From contig CALDIA010000163.1 of assembly GCA_937901455.1 (NCBI GenBank), positions 1-43,597 of the forward strand: a stretch of 43,597 nt of DNA. Reading direction: 5' to 3'. Positions within the stretch are counted from its first letter, which is position 1; each line of letters opens with the position of its first letter. This DNA is from an uncultured Bacteroidales bacterium. GTDB taxonomy: Bacteria; Bacteroidota; Bacteroidia; Bacteroidales; WCHB1-69. Shown one piece after another: positions 24,570 to 32,534 of this stretch. A program made the translations under genes and the position numbers. Under the pieces are notes generated by a model that was not told where the DNA came from, did no database searches, and saw only the letters and a program-made list of their open reading frames with translations.

Positions 24570-25586
24570 TTAGATGTCCTCTTCTGAGGAGTGTTTTAGG
24601 ATTTCGTCGCGGAGATGTGATTTGTTTACGGGTACTACACCCACATACTCGCAGACGAGTCCGCCGGCAATATTGGCGGCCAGGCAGGTCATTTGCATAG
24701 TGTTCTCCTTCAGCAGGAAGAGGGTGGCGACAGAGATGACGGTGTCGCCAGCACCTGACACATCGCTGACATGGCGTGGGAATGCTGCATGGTGGTAGAA
24801 CTGGTCTTGGTTGCGATCGTAGAAGGCAATACCTTTTGCCGACATGGTAATCATGACCATATCTATAGATTTTTCCATGGCAAAACGCTTGGCGATATCG
24901 TGAATATCTTCCAGCGACAACTCCACGTTGTCTTCAATATGCAAGCCGCGCGACAATTCTTTGAGGTTCGGTTTGAAAAGGTTTACATTGGAATAATAGT
25001 TGAAATTGCGCTGCTTGGGGTCAACGGCAATGAAGATGCCCTTTTTCTTGGCAAAATGGATAATCTCCATAATCAAATCCTTGGAGAAGAGTCCTTTATC
25101 GTAGTCTTCAAAGATGATGGCATCGATGGGGTGGTGTTCGATAATCTGCTCCATGGTGGTGATAAACTGGCGTTTTTCACGTTCTTTGAGTTGCACGTCG
25201 CGTTCATCGTCCACACGGGCAATCTGTTGGTTGTTGCCAATGATGCGGTATTTGATGGTAGTGCGGCGGCCAAACATTGGTACGATGCCCACCGCATCAA
25301 GATCAGCATCTTCCATCAGGTCGTAAAAGACCTTCGCCTTGTTGTCGCTGCCGATCACGGAGCAAAGAATAGGGTTGGTGCCGAGAGATTTCAGGTTGAG
25401 GGCTACATTGGCGGCACCACCCAGTCGGTAACTTCTGCTCTCCGCATTGATGATGGGGACGGGAGCCTCGGGACTGATGCGGGTGACCTTACCGCTAATG
25501 TAGCAGTCAATCATCACGTCACCAATAACTAATATGTTGGTTCCTTGGAACTTGTCAAAGATTTCGTTCACGTTTTCAATGTCCAT
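24570..25586 (-). CDS. hldE: Heptose-7-phosphate kinase (HldE kinase domain / RfaE1)
   Basis: The 338-residue PfkB-type sugar kinase phosphorylates D-glycero-beta-D-manno-heptose 7-phosphate at C1 on the way to ADP-heptose for lipopolysaccharide core. The PfkB signatures are LGGAANVALNLKSLG (about 55-69) and DVSGAGDT with catalytic D281. RRTTIKYRIIG and RVDDERD fit the RfaE family. The cytidylyltransferase domain of the fused HldE form is absent, so this is the separate kinase (HldA/RfaE1 type). The adenylyltransferase (RfaE2) must be elsewhere. It has its own TATTTTTG boxes upstream at 25609 and 25633. Confidence 0.9.
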   Translation of the reverse strand: MDIENVNEIFDKFQGTNILVIGDVMIDCYISGKVTRISPEAPVPIINAESRSYRLGGAANVALNLKSLGTNPILCSVIGSDNKAKVFYDLMEDADLDAVGIVPMFGRRTTIKYRIIGNNQQIARVDDERDVQLKEREKRQFITTMEQIIEHHPIDAIIFEDYDKGLFSKDLIMEIIHFAKKKGIFIAVDPKQRNFNYYSNVNLFKPNLKELSRGLHIEDNVELSLEDIHDIAKRFAMEKSIDMVMITMSAKGIAFYDRNQDQFYHHAAFPRHVSDVSGAGDTVISVATLFLLKENTMQMTCLAANIAGGLVCEYVGVVPVNKSHLRDEILKHSSEEDI

Positions 25587-25608
25587 AGTGTATATTTTTT
25601 AAAGTCTG

Positions 25609-25640
25609 CAAAAATACAAAAAAAAGCGACAGCAAAAATA
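25609..25640 (-). promoter_or_regulatory. Tandem -7 boxes upstream of the heptose kinase
   Basis: Minus-strand TATTTTTG occurs twice, at 25640-25633 and 25616-25609. The upstream copy has a TTG about 17 bases before it, a fair -33. The TTTG of the first box may itself act as the -33 of the second. Confidence 0.55.
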
Positions 25641-25641
25641 G

Positions 25642-27015
25642 TTACATTAGGGCTGCGCAATTTAAGGTTTCAGGTATCACAACATCTTTTTGCAGAGGAA
25701 TGAAGATGGCCTTGTCGTTTTCTGGGTTTCCAGTGCCCAGGTCAAAATCCTTGACAAAATGCAGTGTGCAAAGCTGTTCTCCGAAGCCGAAACGGCGGTA
25801 GTATTGTTTCAGCCCTTCATCTGCAGGGATGAGGGCGACGGCGGCCAGTTGCTGTTTGCGGCACTTGGCGATGGCCTCCCGCACCAGTTTGTTGGCGATG
25901 CCTTTGCCCCGATAGGCCGGCAAGGTGCCAATGGCATACAAGTAACCGATAGTGCCAATCTCGGTGTCGCAAAGCACAATGAAACAGATGCCGACAATAT
26001 GACCGTCCTCTTCGTGCGTGAAAACAGAGTCACTGAAGTAGTAGCGAGATAGGAAAGTCTGGATAAAAGACACATCGTCGCCGAAGCATTCCTGCCAAAC
26101 GTGGATGATTTCCTGATGCGATGCGCTCGTCTCGATGGCATTATACTTGGGCTCTAACCGCAAGGGATGAAACGACTCTTTGGACTTTCTTAGTCCGGGG
26201 AGTCCCATGTCCTCTTCTCGGTCGAGATATATGAACTGCTCAGGCAGGTGCAGGACCAGTTGCTGCGCCATCATGGGGAATACTCCCTCATAGCGGATGT
26301 CAGCCTTCTCAATGTGCGTGCAGAAGGTTTCACTATCAAGGGCGGAGCCGTAGGAAAAGGCAGCCAGTTTGCCATCTACATAGAGCGTGCCTCCGATGAG
26401 TTCCAAGGCTTCGAAGTGGTTGAAGGCCCTTTGGATGACCTGAAGTTCAGCATCCAATTGTGAGGTGTCATTGCTGTGGTTGCGCCGCCACTCCGTCTCC
26501 ACACGCATACAATCCTCAAATTTGTCGGGTGTCAGGGGGGCATATGTCCATTGGTATAAGCTCTGAAACTTGTTGACGTGATTGCGTTTGGCAGCCAACT
26601 TCTTGCCTCGGTATTCCTTGAAATTTTCTGTCAGGTAGAGGTAGTCGTCAAAGTCTCGGTTGTGGTCGAAGACATACTTGCCAGGCAATATGTTTTGCAG
26701 ATGGAGGGTTTCCTCTTCTGCCAAGTTGATGAGTGTCACGCCCTGGTACATGTTGTCCTCTTCCAGCGTAGAAAGCAGGGCGGGCATCTTTGGCGTCATG
26801 ATGTCGGGCAGTATCATGTAGCCGATATGGCGTTCGCCATAGATGTGGCAGCGCACCACCAGCCTGTCTTCCACGATGGCCCACTGAAGGCCGTAATGTT
26901 GCTGCCAGCAGAAGAGATTCGCAAAGGTTCGGTCGCAGATACGGCTTTTCGACAGGATGTATTGTTCAAAATCAGGTTTGTCGTCAATACGTATTTCTTT
27001 GAAAGGGATAGGCAT
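25642..27015 (-). CDS. DUF2156 (lysyltransferase-like) - GNAT acetyltransferase fusion
   Basis: The 457-residue cytoplasmic protein has two acyltransferase-fold halves. Residues 1-295 match the DUF2156/phosphatidylglycerol lysyltransferase C-terminal-like domain (YRGKKLAAKRNHVNKF at 135-150, IYLDREEDMGLPGLRKSKES at 262-281). Residues about 300-430 are a GNAT N-acetyltransferase: IGYLYAIGTLPAYRGKGIANKL, with the acetyl-CoA loop RGKGIA at 369-374, followed by a YYRRFGF segment. In related genomes these are, as I recall, usually separate proteins. No membrane domain is present, so it is not a full MprF. It starts 3 bases after the FG-GAP gene and ends the operon that starts at 30411. Substrate unknown; an envelope aminoacyl or acyl modification is inference. 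Confidence 0.82.
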   Translation of the reverse strand: MPIPFKEIRIDDKPDFEQYILSKSRICDRTFANLFCWQQHYGLQWAIVEDRLVVRCHIYGERHIGYMILPDIMTPKMPALLSTLEEDNMYQGVTLINLAEEETLHLQNILPGKYVFDHNRDFDDYLYLTENFKEYRGKKLAAKRNHVNKFQSLYQWTYAPLTPDKFEDCMRVETEWRRNHSNDTSQLDAELQVIQRAFNHFEALELIGGTLYVDGKLAAFSYGSALDSETFCTHIEKADIRYEGVFPMMAQQLVLHLPEQFIYLDREEDMGLPGLRKSKESFHPLRLEPKYNAIETSASHQEIIHVWQECFGDDVSFIQTFLSRYYFSDSVFTHEEDGHIVGICFIVLCDTEIGTIGYLYAIGTLPAYRGKGIANKLVREAIAKCRKQQLAAVALIPADEGLKQYYRRFGFGEQLCTLHFVKDFDLGTGNPENDKAIFIPLQKDVVIPETLNCAALM

Positions 27016-27018
27016 ATG

Positions 27019-29208
27019 TTAGTGTTTAATGATTTTGATTCTTTCGTTGTGGTTGATGAGAAGTACATAGATTCCGCTGGCAAGCGGGGAGAGGTCTATT
27101 AGGTTGTGGTTGCTCAGCATTAGCCGATTGCCATATATGTCGAAGAGCTCTAATGTGCGGATGGGTTCTTGAGGGTTGGTGGGAAGGCAGTGCAAAAGGC
27201 CGGTGGTGGGGTTGGGAAAGACGCGTGCGGAACACTGTATTGGTGTGTTGGTGTGGGTGCCGTGGGGCAGTCCTTCGCTGCCCGAATAGTAAGAAACTCC
27301 GCCAGCATAGTTGCCTACGACGAGGTCAGGGCGGCCGTCATCGTCCATATGGGCGATGGCAGGGGCACTGCGCAGACCCTCGCGCATACGTAAGGGCGTT
27401 CCATCAACGGTCTCCGCCAAGGAGGACTCCGCTAAGGTAAAGGTGTCGTACAGGTGGCCGTCAATATGGGTGTAGTAAAAGATGGCCCCCTGCTCGCTGC
27501 CACATAATAATGTGGTACCATGTGTACTATCCCGGAAGAAGCAAGGAACGCTGTGGCCGAAGTAGGATTGCGAATGATCGCGCACGTCCACCTGCCCCAA
27601 GCTGTCGGTGATCCACTCAAAGTCCATGATGCCGCAGGTGCCGATGTTACGGTAATAGCAGAGGAGACCGCGGCGGTTGCCAATCAGCAGGTCGGCGCGC
27701 CCGTCCATGTCCAAATCGAAAAGCTGAGGTGTGCTGTATCCCTCGACGTTGATCTCTTTGTAATTTGGGATAATCAAGCCCTCGCCAGTGGTGATTCGGC
27801 TGTTCGGCACACAAAGCAGCGTGCCGTCCTCGTTGCCGCAGAGCATGTCGGTGAGGCCATCACCATCCACATCGCCGAAAGCTGGGTGCAGCGCACGGAA
27901 ACCCTCCGCACGCAAATGCCCGAAGTCGTCATCTTCCAATCTGAAGACCGGCTGCGTGGTATTGCCGATGTTATGGTAATATCGTATCGAAGAAGAAAAG
28001 AAACTATGCAGGAATCCACTCTCGAACCGAGCACTGTCAAATTGGCCGTAGTTGCTCAGGAAGAGGTCGATTAAACCGTCATGATCCCAGTCGTATAGAA
28101 CGGGATGACAGCCACTACCCATGTCCAGCATCTCCTTTTGCAGGAAATCTTGTTCAATGAGCACGTATTGCTGTAGCTGTGTGTCGTAGTCGTACCGCCA
28201 TACACAGTTGATGTCTTGACTTTTACTTAGGGAAGGGTCGGAAGGGGCGATGAGCAGAGAGGGAAGGTTTTGGTTTGGGAGCAGGACGGCCGAAGCAGCG
28301 GGCATGGAGTAAAGGACAACGGGGGCATTGGCAGGGAAGGCAGTCTCTTGGGAGACCATGAAAGCATCCGAGTCGCTGCCTCCATTGCGCAGAAAGATGA
28401 GGTGTGGGGAGTCCACATCGCCCAGTAAAAGGTCGTGCACGCCGTCATGGTCAATGTCAATCCATAGCATCGAAGAGCCGGTGTGGCGTAGCTGGTCATC
28501 ATCGCCCTTGTTGTCGCAGTCGGTAAACAAGGTGATGGTATTGCTGTCCTCCGCCTCTGCGAAATGTCCCCAGCAGGACGATTCCAGTTGCATGTCGAAA
28601 AGATCGGGGTCGGTGGTGTGGTTGCGTAGGAAGTGGACAAACTTGCCCAATACCCAGAAGTTGAGAATGTCAGTGCGCCCATCGCCATCAATGTCGTCCA
28701 CTACTAAGTAGTCGTCTGGAGAGGCGTATAGGTTGATATAGCCATTGTAGTAGTAGGCGGGCAGTTGGTCGGTGATGAGTCTAAAGGAGAGCGTCTCTTC
28801 GGAGTCGTTGAGGAAGACACGCACACCGGCCAGACCATAGGTGAAGATGTCCTGCTTGCCATCCCCATTGTAGTCTTTGAAGATAGCCCAGTCGTGCAGA
28901 TAGGGGAACAGGTGTGTGAATTGCGGGGCGTATAGGTATTTGTCACCTTGGCGCAGGAATGGAAGGATTCGGTTGCCGTGTTTTTCGAAGGCCACAAGAT
29001 CGTCCACACCATCCATATTGAGGTCGATAGAGGAAAAATAGACGGCATTCATGCCACCCACCCAGGGTTGCGGCAGGGTGTCGCCATGCTGGAGCACCAT
29101 AATGTTGGGCGTTCTGGTGAAGCCATAGTCAAAATTGTTGTTTTGGGATGAGACCGTGAGTGCATGGAGGCAAAGCCACCAAAGGAGCAGGGCGGGGGAA
29201 TGCTTCAT
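27019..29208 (-). CDS. FG-GAP/VCBS-repeat protein with T9SS type A sorting domain
   Basis: The 729-residue exported protein has a signal peptide (cleavage near SSQNN). The body has about eight calcium-binding DxDxDG-type loops (DLNMDGVDD, DYNGDGKQD, DIDGDGRTD, DIDHDGVHD, DWDHDGLID, DVDGDGLTD, DLDMDGRAD, HMDDDGRPD), the hallmark of FG-GAP/VCBS beta-propeller blades. The last about 80 residues are a type A T9SS sorting signal (VFPNPTTG, then YGNRLMLSN and LASGIYVLLI). It is therefore likely exported across the outer membrane and anchored or released. Binding partner is unknown. It lies 4 bases after the M23 murein hydrolase gene and 3 bases before the DUF2156-GNAT gene. Confidence 0.9.
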   Translation of the reverse strand: MKHSPALLLWWLCLHALTVSSQNNNFDYGFTRTPNIMVLQHGDTLPQPWVGGMNAVYFSSIDLNMDGVDDLVAFEKHGNRILPFLRQGDKYLYAPQFTHLFPYLHDWAIFKDYNGDGKQDIFTYGLAGVRVFLNDSEETLSFRLITDQLPAYYYNGYINLYASPDDYLVVDDIDGDGRTDILNFWVLGKFVHFLRNHTTDPDLFDMQLESSCWGHFAEAEDSNTITLFTDCDNKGDDDQLRHTGSSMLWIDIDHDGVHDLLLGDVDSPHLIFLRNGGSDSDAFMVSQETAFPANAPVVLYSMPAASAVLLPNQNLPSLLIAPSDPSLSKSQDINCVWRYDYDTQLQQYVLIEQDFLQKEMLDMGSGCHPVLYDWDHDGLIDLFLSNYGQFDSARFESGFLHSFFSSSIRYYHNIGNTTQPVFRLEDDDFGHLRAEGFRALHPAFGDVDGDGLTDMLCGNEDGTLLCVPNSRITTGEGLIIPNYKEINVEGYSTPQLFDLDMDGRADLLIGNRRGLLCYYRNIGTCGIMDFEWITDSLGQVDVRDHSQSYFGHSVPCFFRDSTHGTTLLCGSEQGAIFYYTHIDGHLYDTFTLAESSLAETVDGTPLRMREGLRSAPAIAHMDDDGRPDLVVGNYAGGVSYYSGSEGLPHGTHTNTPIQCSARVFPNPTTGLLHCLPTNPQEPIRTLELFDIYGNRLMLSNHNLIDLSPLASGIYVLLINHNERIKIIKH

Positions 29209-29212
29209 GGTG

Positions 29213-30163
29213 TTATCTGACGCGCAGTCGTTGGCCTTCCCGGATAAAGTCGCTGCGCAGGTGGTTCAGCTTCTTAAGTTTGGAGACGGTGGTGTGGTAC
29301 TTTTGGGCAATTCTGCCGAGGTTGTCCCCCTTGCGCACGCGGTAGTAGGTTGGACTACTGGCGGGTTTCGGAGTGGAGGCGACAGTGGGTTGTGTGGTGG
29401 TTGGATTGGGGGTGGATACACTATAGCCTGACACGAAAAGGGTGTCGTGCTTGAGGGCGAAATTGTCAAAGTCCACCAATCGGTTGGGGTTGATGTCGTT
29501 GCCCAGATAGCGCATTTCGAAATGGAGGTGCGAGCCGTAGCTGCGGCCGGTATTGCCACCCAGACCGATAATGTCGCCTGCTTTTACAATCTGGCCTGGG
29601 TTGACCAGTCGTTTAGAGAGGTGTGCGTAGTAGGTTTCGAGGCCATTGTCGTGGCGAATGACCACCAGATTCCCATAGCCACCGGTGTTGTTGCCCTTGG
29701 ATATGCGCACCATGCCGTCGAAGGCGGCTGCGATGGGCGTGCCTACAGGAAGCCCTAAGTCCACCCCACGGTGCATGCGGCGATGTCGCCAGCCGTAGTT
29801 GGAGGTGATCTTGTAGTTGGCCGGATGGTGGTAACCCGTCAATATCAAGGTGTCGCGTGGTGCGGAACCCGTATGATGATAGTGAATAGTGATGATGTCA
29901 AAATGCTGGTAGCGGGAATATCCCGGCATCCAGTTGAAATAGGTGAATAGCATGCCATTGCCATGGTCAATGTTGTCGTAGTAGTCCTTGTCGTCAGCCT
30001 CCAACAACTGCCCGACAGAATCCATAGGCGAGTCACTGACAATCTTGGCAGTGTCGTTCACAACATTGAACTGGATGAGGTTTTCTTGGCTGTAAAGTGA
30101 TGATGCAAATCCGGTTAGTATGATGAATACTATAGTGATAAGTGTGATCTGTTTTTGCTGCAT
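29213..30163 (-). CDS. M23-family murein endopeptidase with LysM domain
   Basis: The 316-residue protein has an N-terminal signal or membrane segment (residues about 5-25). The M23 (LytM-type) zinc endopeptidase domain is at about 115-225: H131 and D135 in HRRMHRGVDLG, and H212/H214 in SHLHFEM, are the metal and catalytic residues. A Pro/Thr-rich linker (250-272) leads to one LysM domain (273-315, YYRVRKGDNLGRIAQKY), which binds glycan chains. All zinc ligands are present, so it should cleave peptide cross-links rather than only regulate. It is 8 bases after the small lipoprotein gene and 4 bases before the T9SS FG-GAP gene. Confidence 0.92.
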   Translation of the reverse strand: MQQKQITLITIVFIILTGFASSLYSQENLIQFNVVNDTAKIVSDSPMDSVGQLLEADDKDYYDNIDHGNGMLFTYFNWMPGYSRYQHFDIITIHYHHTGSAPRDTLILTGYHHPANYKITSNYGWRHRRMHRGVDLGLPVGTPIAAAFDGMVRISKGNNTGGYGNLVVIRHDNGLETYYAHLSKRLVNPGQIVKAGDIIGLGGNTGRSYGSHLHFEMRYLGNDINPNRLVDFDNFALKHDTLFVSGYSVSTPNPTTTQPTVASTPKPASSPTYYRVRKGDNLGRIAQKYHTTVSKLKKLNHLRSDFIREGQRLRVR

Positions 30164-30171
30164 AATAATCT

Positions 30172-30411
30172 TTAATGACGTTTGTTAACCTTCTTGGGGG
30201 CGTTCTTTTTTTTGTGCTTGTGCTTTTTGATGTAGTAAGTGGTCGTTCTGGAAGTGGTGGAATTCCAACGAGGCTGTTTGGTCTTCTGCCGTGAGTAGCG
30301 GGCCGCCTGCTTGGTTTGATGGCTGGAAGTGCTGCATGATGGCACAGTGAACGCAAACATCATAATCAATATGATGAATCCTAATAGATGTAATGGTCTT
30401 CTCTTTTTCAT
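30172..30411 (-). CDS. Small basic lipoprotein
   Basis: From the ATG at 30411 this gives 79 residues: a signal peptide, then a lipobox VPSC, then a strongly basic tail rich in Lys, His and Arg (HKHKKKNAPKKV). An upstream ATG at 30447 is open but lies before the promoter box at 30435-30442, so it cannot be used from that promoter. Function unknown; a basic lipoprotein next to a murein hydrolase could bind peptidoglycan or lipid A, which is only a guess. It is the first gene of the operon running to 25642. Confidence 0.65.
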   Translation of the reverse strand: MKKRRPLHLLGFIILIMMFAFTVPSCSTSSHQTKQAARYSRQKTKQPRWNSTTSRTTTYYIKKHKHKKKNAPKKVNKRH

Positions 30412-30434
30412 AATCGTTTGATTATTATTGGCGG

Positions 30435-30442
30435 CAAAGATA
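30435..30442 (-). promoter_or_regulatory. -7 box of the lipoprotein-M23 operon
   Basis: Minus-strand TATCTTTG, 23 bases before the ATG at 30411, fits TAnnTTTG. It decides the start of the small lipoprotein. Confidence 0.6.
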
Positions 30443-30577
30443 CACATTTTTTCTGAAAAGGAAGGCCTGTTTTACCCATAAAACCGCTATTATCTTTTGG
30501 AAATGTTTGTAATAGGTTGATATATAGGATCTAAAGAAAAAATGTTTTTAAGTGGTACAACCTAAAGAATAAAAATG

Positions 30578-30585
30578 TATTTTTG
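30578..30585 (+). promoter_or_regulatory. -7 box of the tRNA-Val gene
   Basis: TATTTTTG, 10 bases before the tRNA 5' end, fits the Bacteroidetes consensus. Confidence 0.65.
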
Positions 30586-30595
30586 CCGCCGCTTT

Positions 30596-30670
30596 GGGAT
30601 GTTAGCCCAGTCGGTTTAGAGCGCTGCCTCCACACGGCAGAGGTCATTGGTTCGAATCCAATACATCCCA
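30596..30670 (+). tRNA. tRNA-Val (CAC anticodon), with odd loop residues
   Basis: A 75-base cloverleaf: acceptor GGGATGT/ACATCCC is perfect, T-arm ATTGG/CCAAT with loop TTCGAAT, anticodon stem CTGCC/GGCAG. The seven-base loop TCCACAC places CAC at 34-36 (Val, GUG codons) with discriminator A73, as for bacterial Val. Position 33 is C instead of the near-universal U, and D-stem pair 12-23 is C-A instead of a normal pair; the D-loop carries an extra T. No CCA is encoded. The gene is followed by a strong terminator, so it is transcribed alone. Confidence 0.85.
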
Positions 30671-30675
30671 CTTTC

Positions 30676-30705
30676 AAAAAGACAGATTGACTCTGTCTTT
30701 TTTTT
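30676..30705 (+). terminator. Terminator after tRNA-Val
   Basis: AAAAAGACAG and CTGTCTTTTT form a 10-base stem around a 7-base loop, continuing into a T run. Confidence 0.85.
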
Positions 30706-30736
30706 ATGTTTCGAGGGTAGTACAGTCCTGTACAAT

Positions 30737-30780
30737 ATATAATAAAGCAGGCGGCCAAACGACCGCCTGCTTTATTATAT
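30737..30780 (-). terminator. Long-stem terminator of the exported thioredoxin gene
   Basis: Eighteen-base perfect arms (30737-30754 and 30763-30780) with a GC-rich inner half around GCAGGCGG and an 8-base loop, just after the stop codon at 30794. Confidence 0.85.
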
Positions 30781-30793
30781 CGGTTTGTAAAGA

Positions 30794-32446
30794 TTATTCT
30801 TTGGTGAATCTTTGGGAGGAGGTGCCGTTGGCGGTAGTGATGCGAGCAAAGTAGTTGCCAGCAGCCAGAGAGCCAACGTTGATACTGTTTGTATTGCTCT
30901 TTTCGACTATGAGGAGCTGACCTTGCATGTTGTAGATCTCCACACGCTCAATCATCTCGTCGGTGGCAATGTTCAAGGTAGAGTGAACAGGGTTGGGATA
31001 GATGTTGAGGTTAGCCTCATGCTCCTCAACGCCGGTGCCTTCGCCTACCATTACATTGTCAATCCAAACGTTGTTGCCATAACCGCTTCTGAACTCGAAC
31101 TTGAGGATTACATTCTCCTTATTGGCGATTGATGACAAATCTATACGCTCGGTGCTCCATTGGGTTTCTGTAGGAATGAAATTGGAGGTTGTTGTAGAGG
31201 TTACGGTTGCCAATGCTTGGCCAGATTTGTTGTATAATGGAGTCCAATTGGAGCCACAGTTGGTGGAGTACAATACTCTTAGTCTCTCAGAGTAGTTGGT
31301 GCTGTATTGTCTGTAAGCCAGGTCAAATTTCAACACGGGATTAGAAAAACCGGAAAGATTTTCGTAAGGCATATAGAGTTCGTCAATCGTACCCTCGTCA
31401 AGGCTGTATGCGTTGAAAACAACAGCTCCACCGTGAGTGCCACTGGTGATATTGTAGGCGAAAAGGATATCGTTTTCAGTGAACCACGGGGATTGGATAC
31501 CGTTGCTGAAATCTTCGTCAATTGTAGTGGAAGAAGCATTGATAGCAACACTGACGTTCTTGGTTAGGGTATTCATCACAGGATCAGCATCGGCGGCACC
31601 ATTTACAGTTGCAATAGATATAGTGTAGGGATGAATGCCGGAGTTGGTAATGTTGACTTCAGGGAGGGTGACGGTGGCTGTTTCATAGGTGGCCAAAGAA
31701 CCTGTCCAATCGTATGTGGTGGTTTGACCGTCCAATTCAATGTTGAAAGTGGCAGCGGTTAATGTGGCGGATCCAACGTTTTGTAATTTGACGGTAGGAG
31801 TGAATGAGGCATTGCAGAAATAGCCGGGGTTGATGCCATTAATTTCAAGAATCATGGCATTTTTCTCGAGGCTCGCATCATATTGAGGACAGGTATTGGT
31901 AACAGCTGCATAAAGATTAGCAGTACTTTGTTGGCCTACCTCATATACCAGACGGTTTTTGCAAATCATGTAGATAGTGGGAAAATATGCGATTGCATAG
32001 GCGCTGTTAAAAGCGGTGGTGTTAGGGGACATTTTCAGCGGGATGACAGGATATTCCACGCCAGCGAGCCAGTTGCCCTGGGAGGAGTATCCGCCTGCAT
32101 CGGCACCAGTGCCAGACAAAGATGCATAGTTGCCGTTGCTACCTTCAATGCCCAAAACGCGCACTTCGTTAGTTCCGTTAGGGCCATATTGGTTGTAGAG
32201 TCCCTCGAAATAACCTGCAGAGTGGAAATTCCAGCAAGGACCGCACCAAGTGGCAAATACATCAACAAAGACGGGATAGCCAGCATCGGTCATGTCATAT
32301 AACGTGATCGGAGTGGAGAGAATGTTGCCATTGGTTTTGTCAATCTCATACCCAGTGAAATTGGGTGCGTAGCTGCCGTTAGGCAATTGTGCGAATGCCA
32401 TGATAGAAAAGGCGCACATGCAAAAAAGTAAAGATAATTTTTTCAT
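30794..32446 (-). CDS. T9SS-exported thioredoxin-domain protein
   Basis: From the ATG at 32446 the protein has 550 residues (an in-frame ATG at 32479 would add 11). Domains in order: signal peptide to about residue 19; thioredoxin-like domain at about 25-190 with C68/C71 in FATWCGPCW and YFPTIYMI holding the cis-Pro; an Ig-like beta domain at about 200-300; a jelly-roll, MAM-like 'choice-of-anchor' region at about 310-460; and a type A T9SS sorting domain at about 475-550 (LNIYPNPVHSTLNI, then VGSLAAGNYFARI). It should therefore carry an active CGPC redox site to the cell surface or medium. Transcribed alone from the box at 32494 to the long terminator. Confidence 0.88.
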   Translation of the reverse strand: MKKLSLLFCMCAFSIMAFAQLPNGSYAPNFTGYEIDKTNGNILSTPITLYDMTDAGYPVFVDVFATWCGPCWNFHSAGYFEGLYNQYGPNGTNEVRVLGIEGSNGNYASLSGTGADAGGYSSQGNWLAGVEYPVIPLKMSPNTTAFNSAYAIAYFPTIYMICKNRLVYEVGQQSTANLYAAVTNTCPQYDASLEKNAMILEINGINPGYFCNASFTPTVKLQNVGSATLTAATFNIELDGQTTTYDWTGSLATYETATVTLPEVNITNSGIHPYTISIATVNGAADADPVMNTLTKNVSVAINASSTTIDEDFSNGIQSPWFTENDILFAYNITSGTHGGAVVFNAYSLDEGTIDELYMPYENLSGFSNPVLKFDLAYRQYSTNYSERLRVLYSTNCGSNWTPLYNKSGQALATVTSTTTSNFIPTETQWSTERIDLSSIANKENVILKFEFRSGYGNNVWIDNVMVGEGTGVEEHEANLNIYPNPVHSTLNIATDEMIERVEIYNMQGQLLIVEKSNTNSINVGSLAAGNYFARITTANGTSSQRFTKE

Positions 32447-32493
32447 AAAAAGACTTTTAATATGGTTAAAAATATTCATTTGAAGTCAGGCCG

Positions 32494-32501
32494 CAAAAAT
32501 A
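32494..32501 (-). promoter_or_regulatory. -7 box of the exported thioredoxin gene
   Basis: Minus-strand TATTTTTG (followed by C), 47 bases before the ATG at 32446 and only 14 before the ATG at 32479, which favours the downstream start. Confidence 0.6.
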
Positions 32502-32534
32502 ATAAAATAAAGAATATATAGTGAGGTCTGTGTG

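Noticed and set aside
27520..28074. 184-residue plus-strand frame
   Set aside because: Antisense to the FG-GAP gene, no start context or family likeness.
30531..30758. Minus-strand 75-residue reading frame
   Set aside because: It covers the tRNA gene; its middle residues are the tRNA translated backwards, a common artefact.
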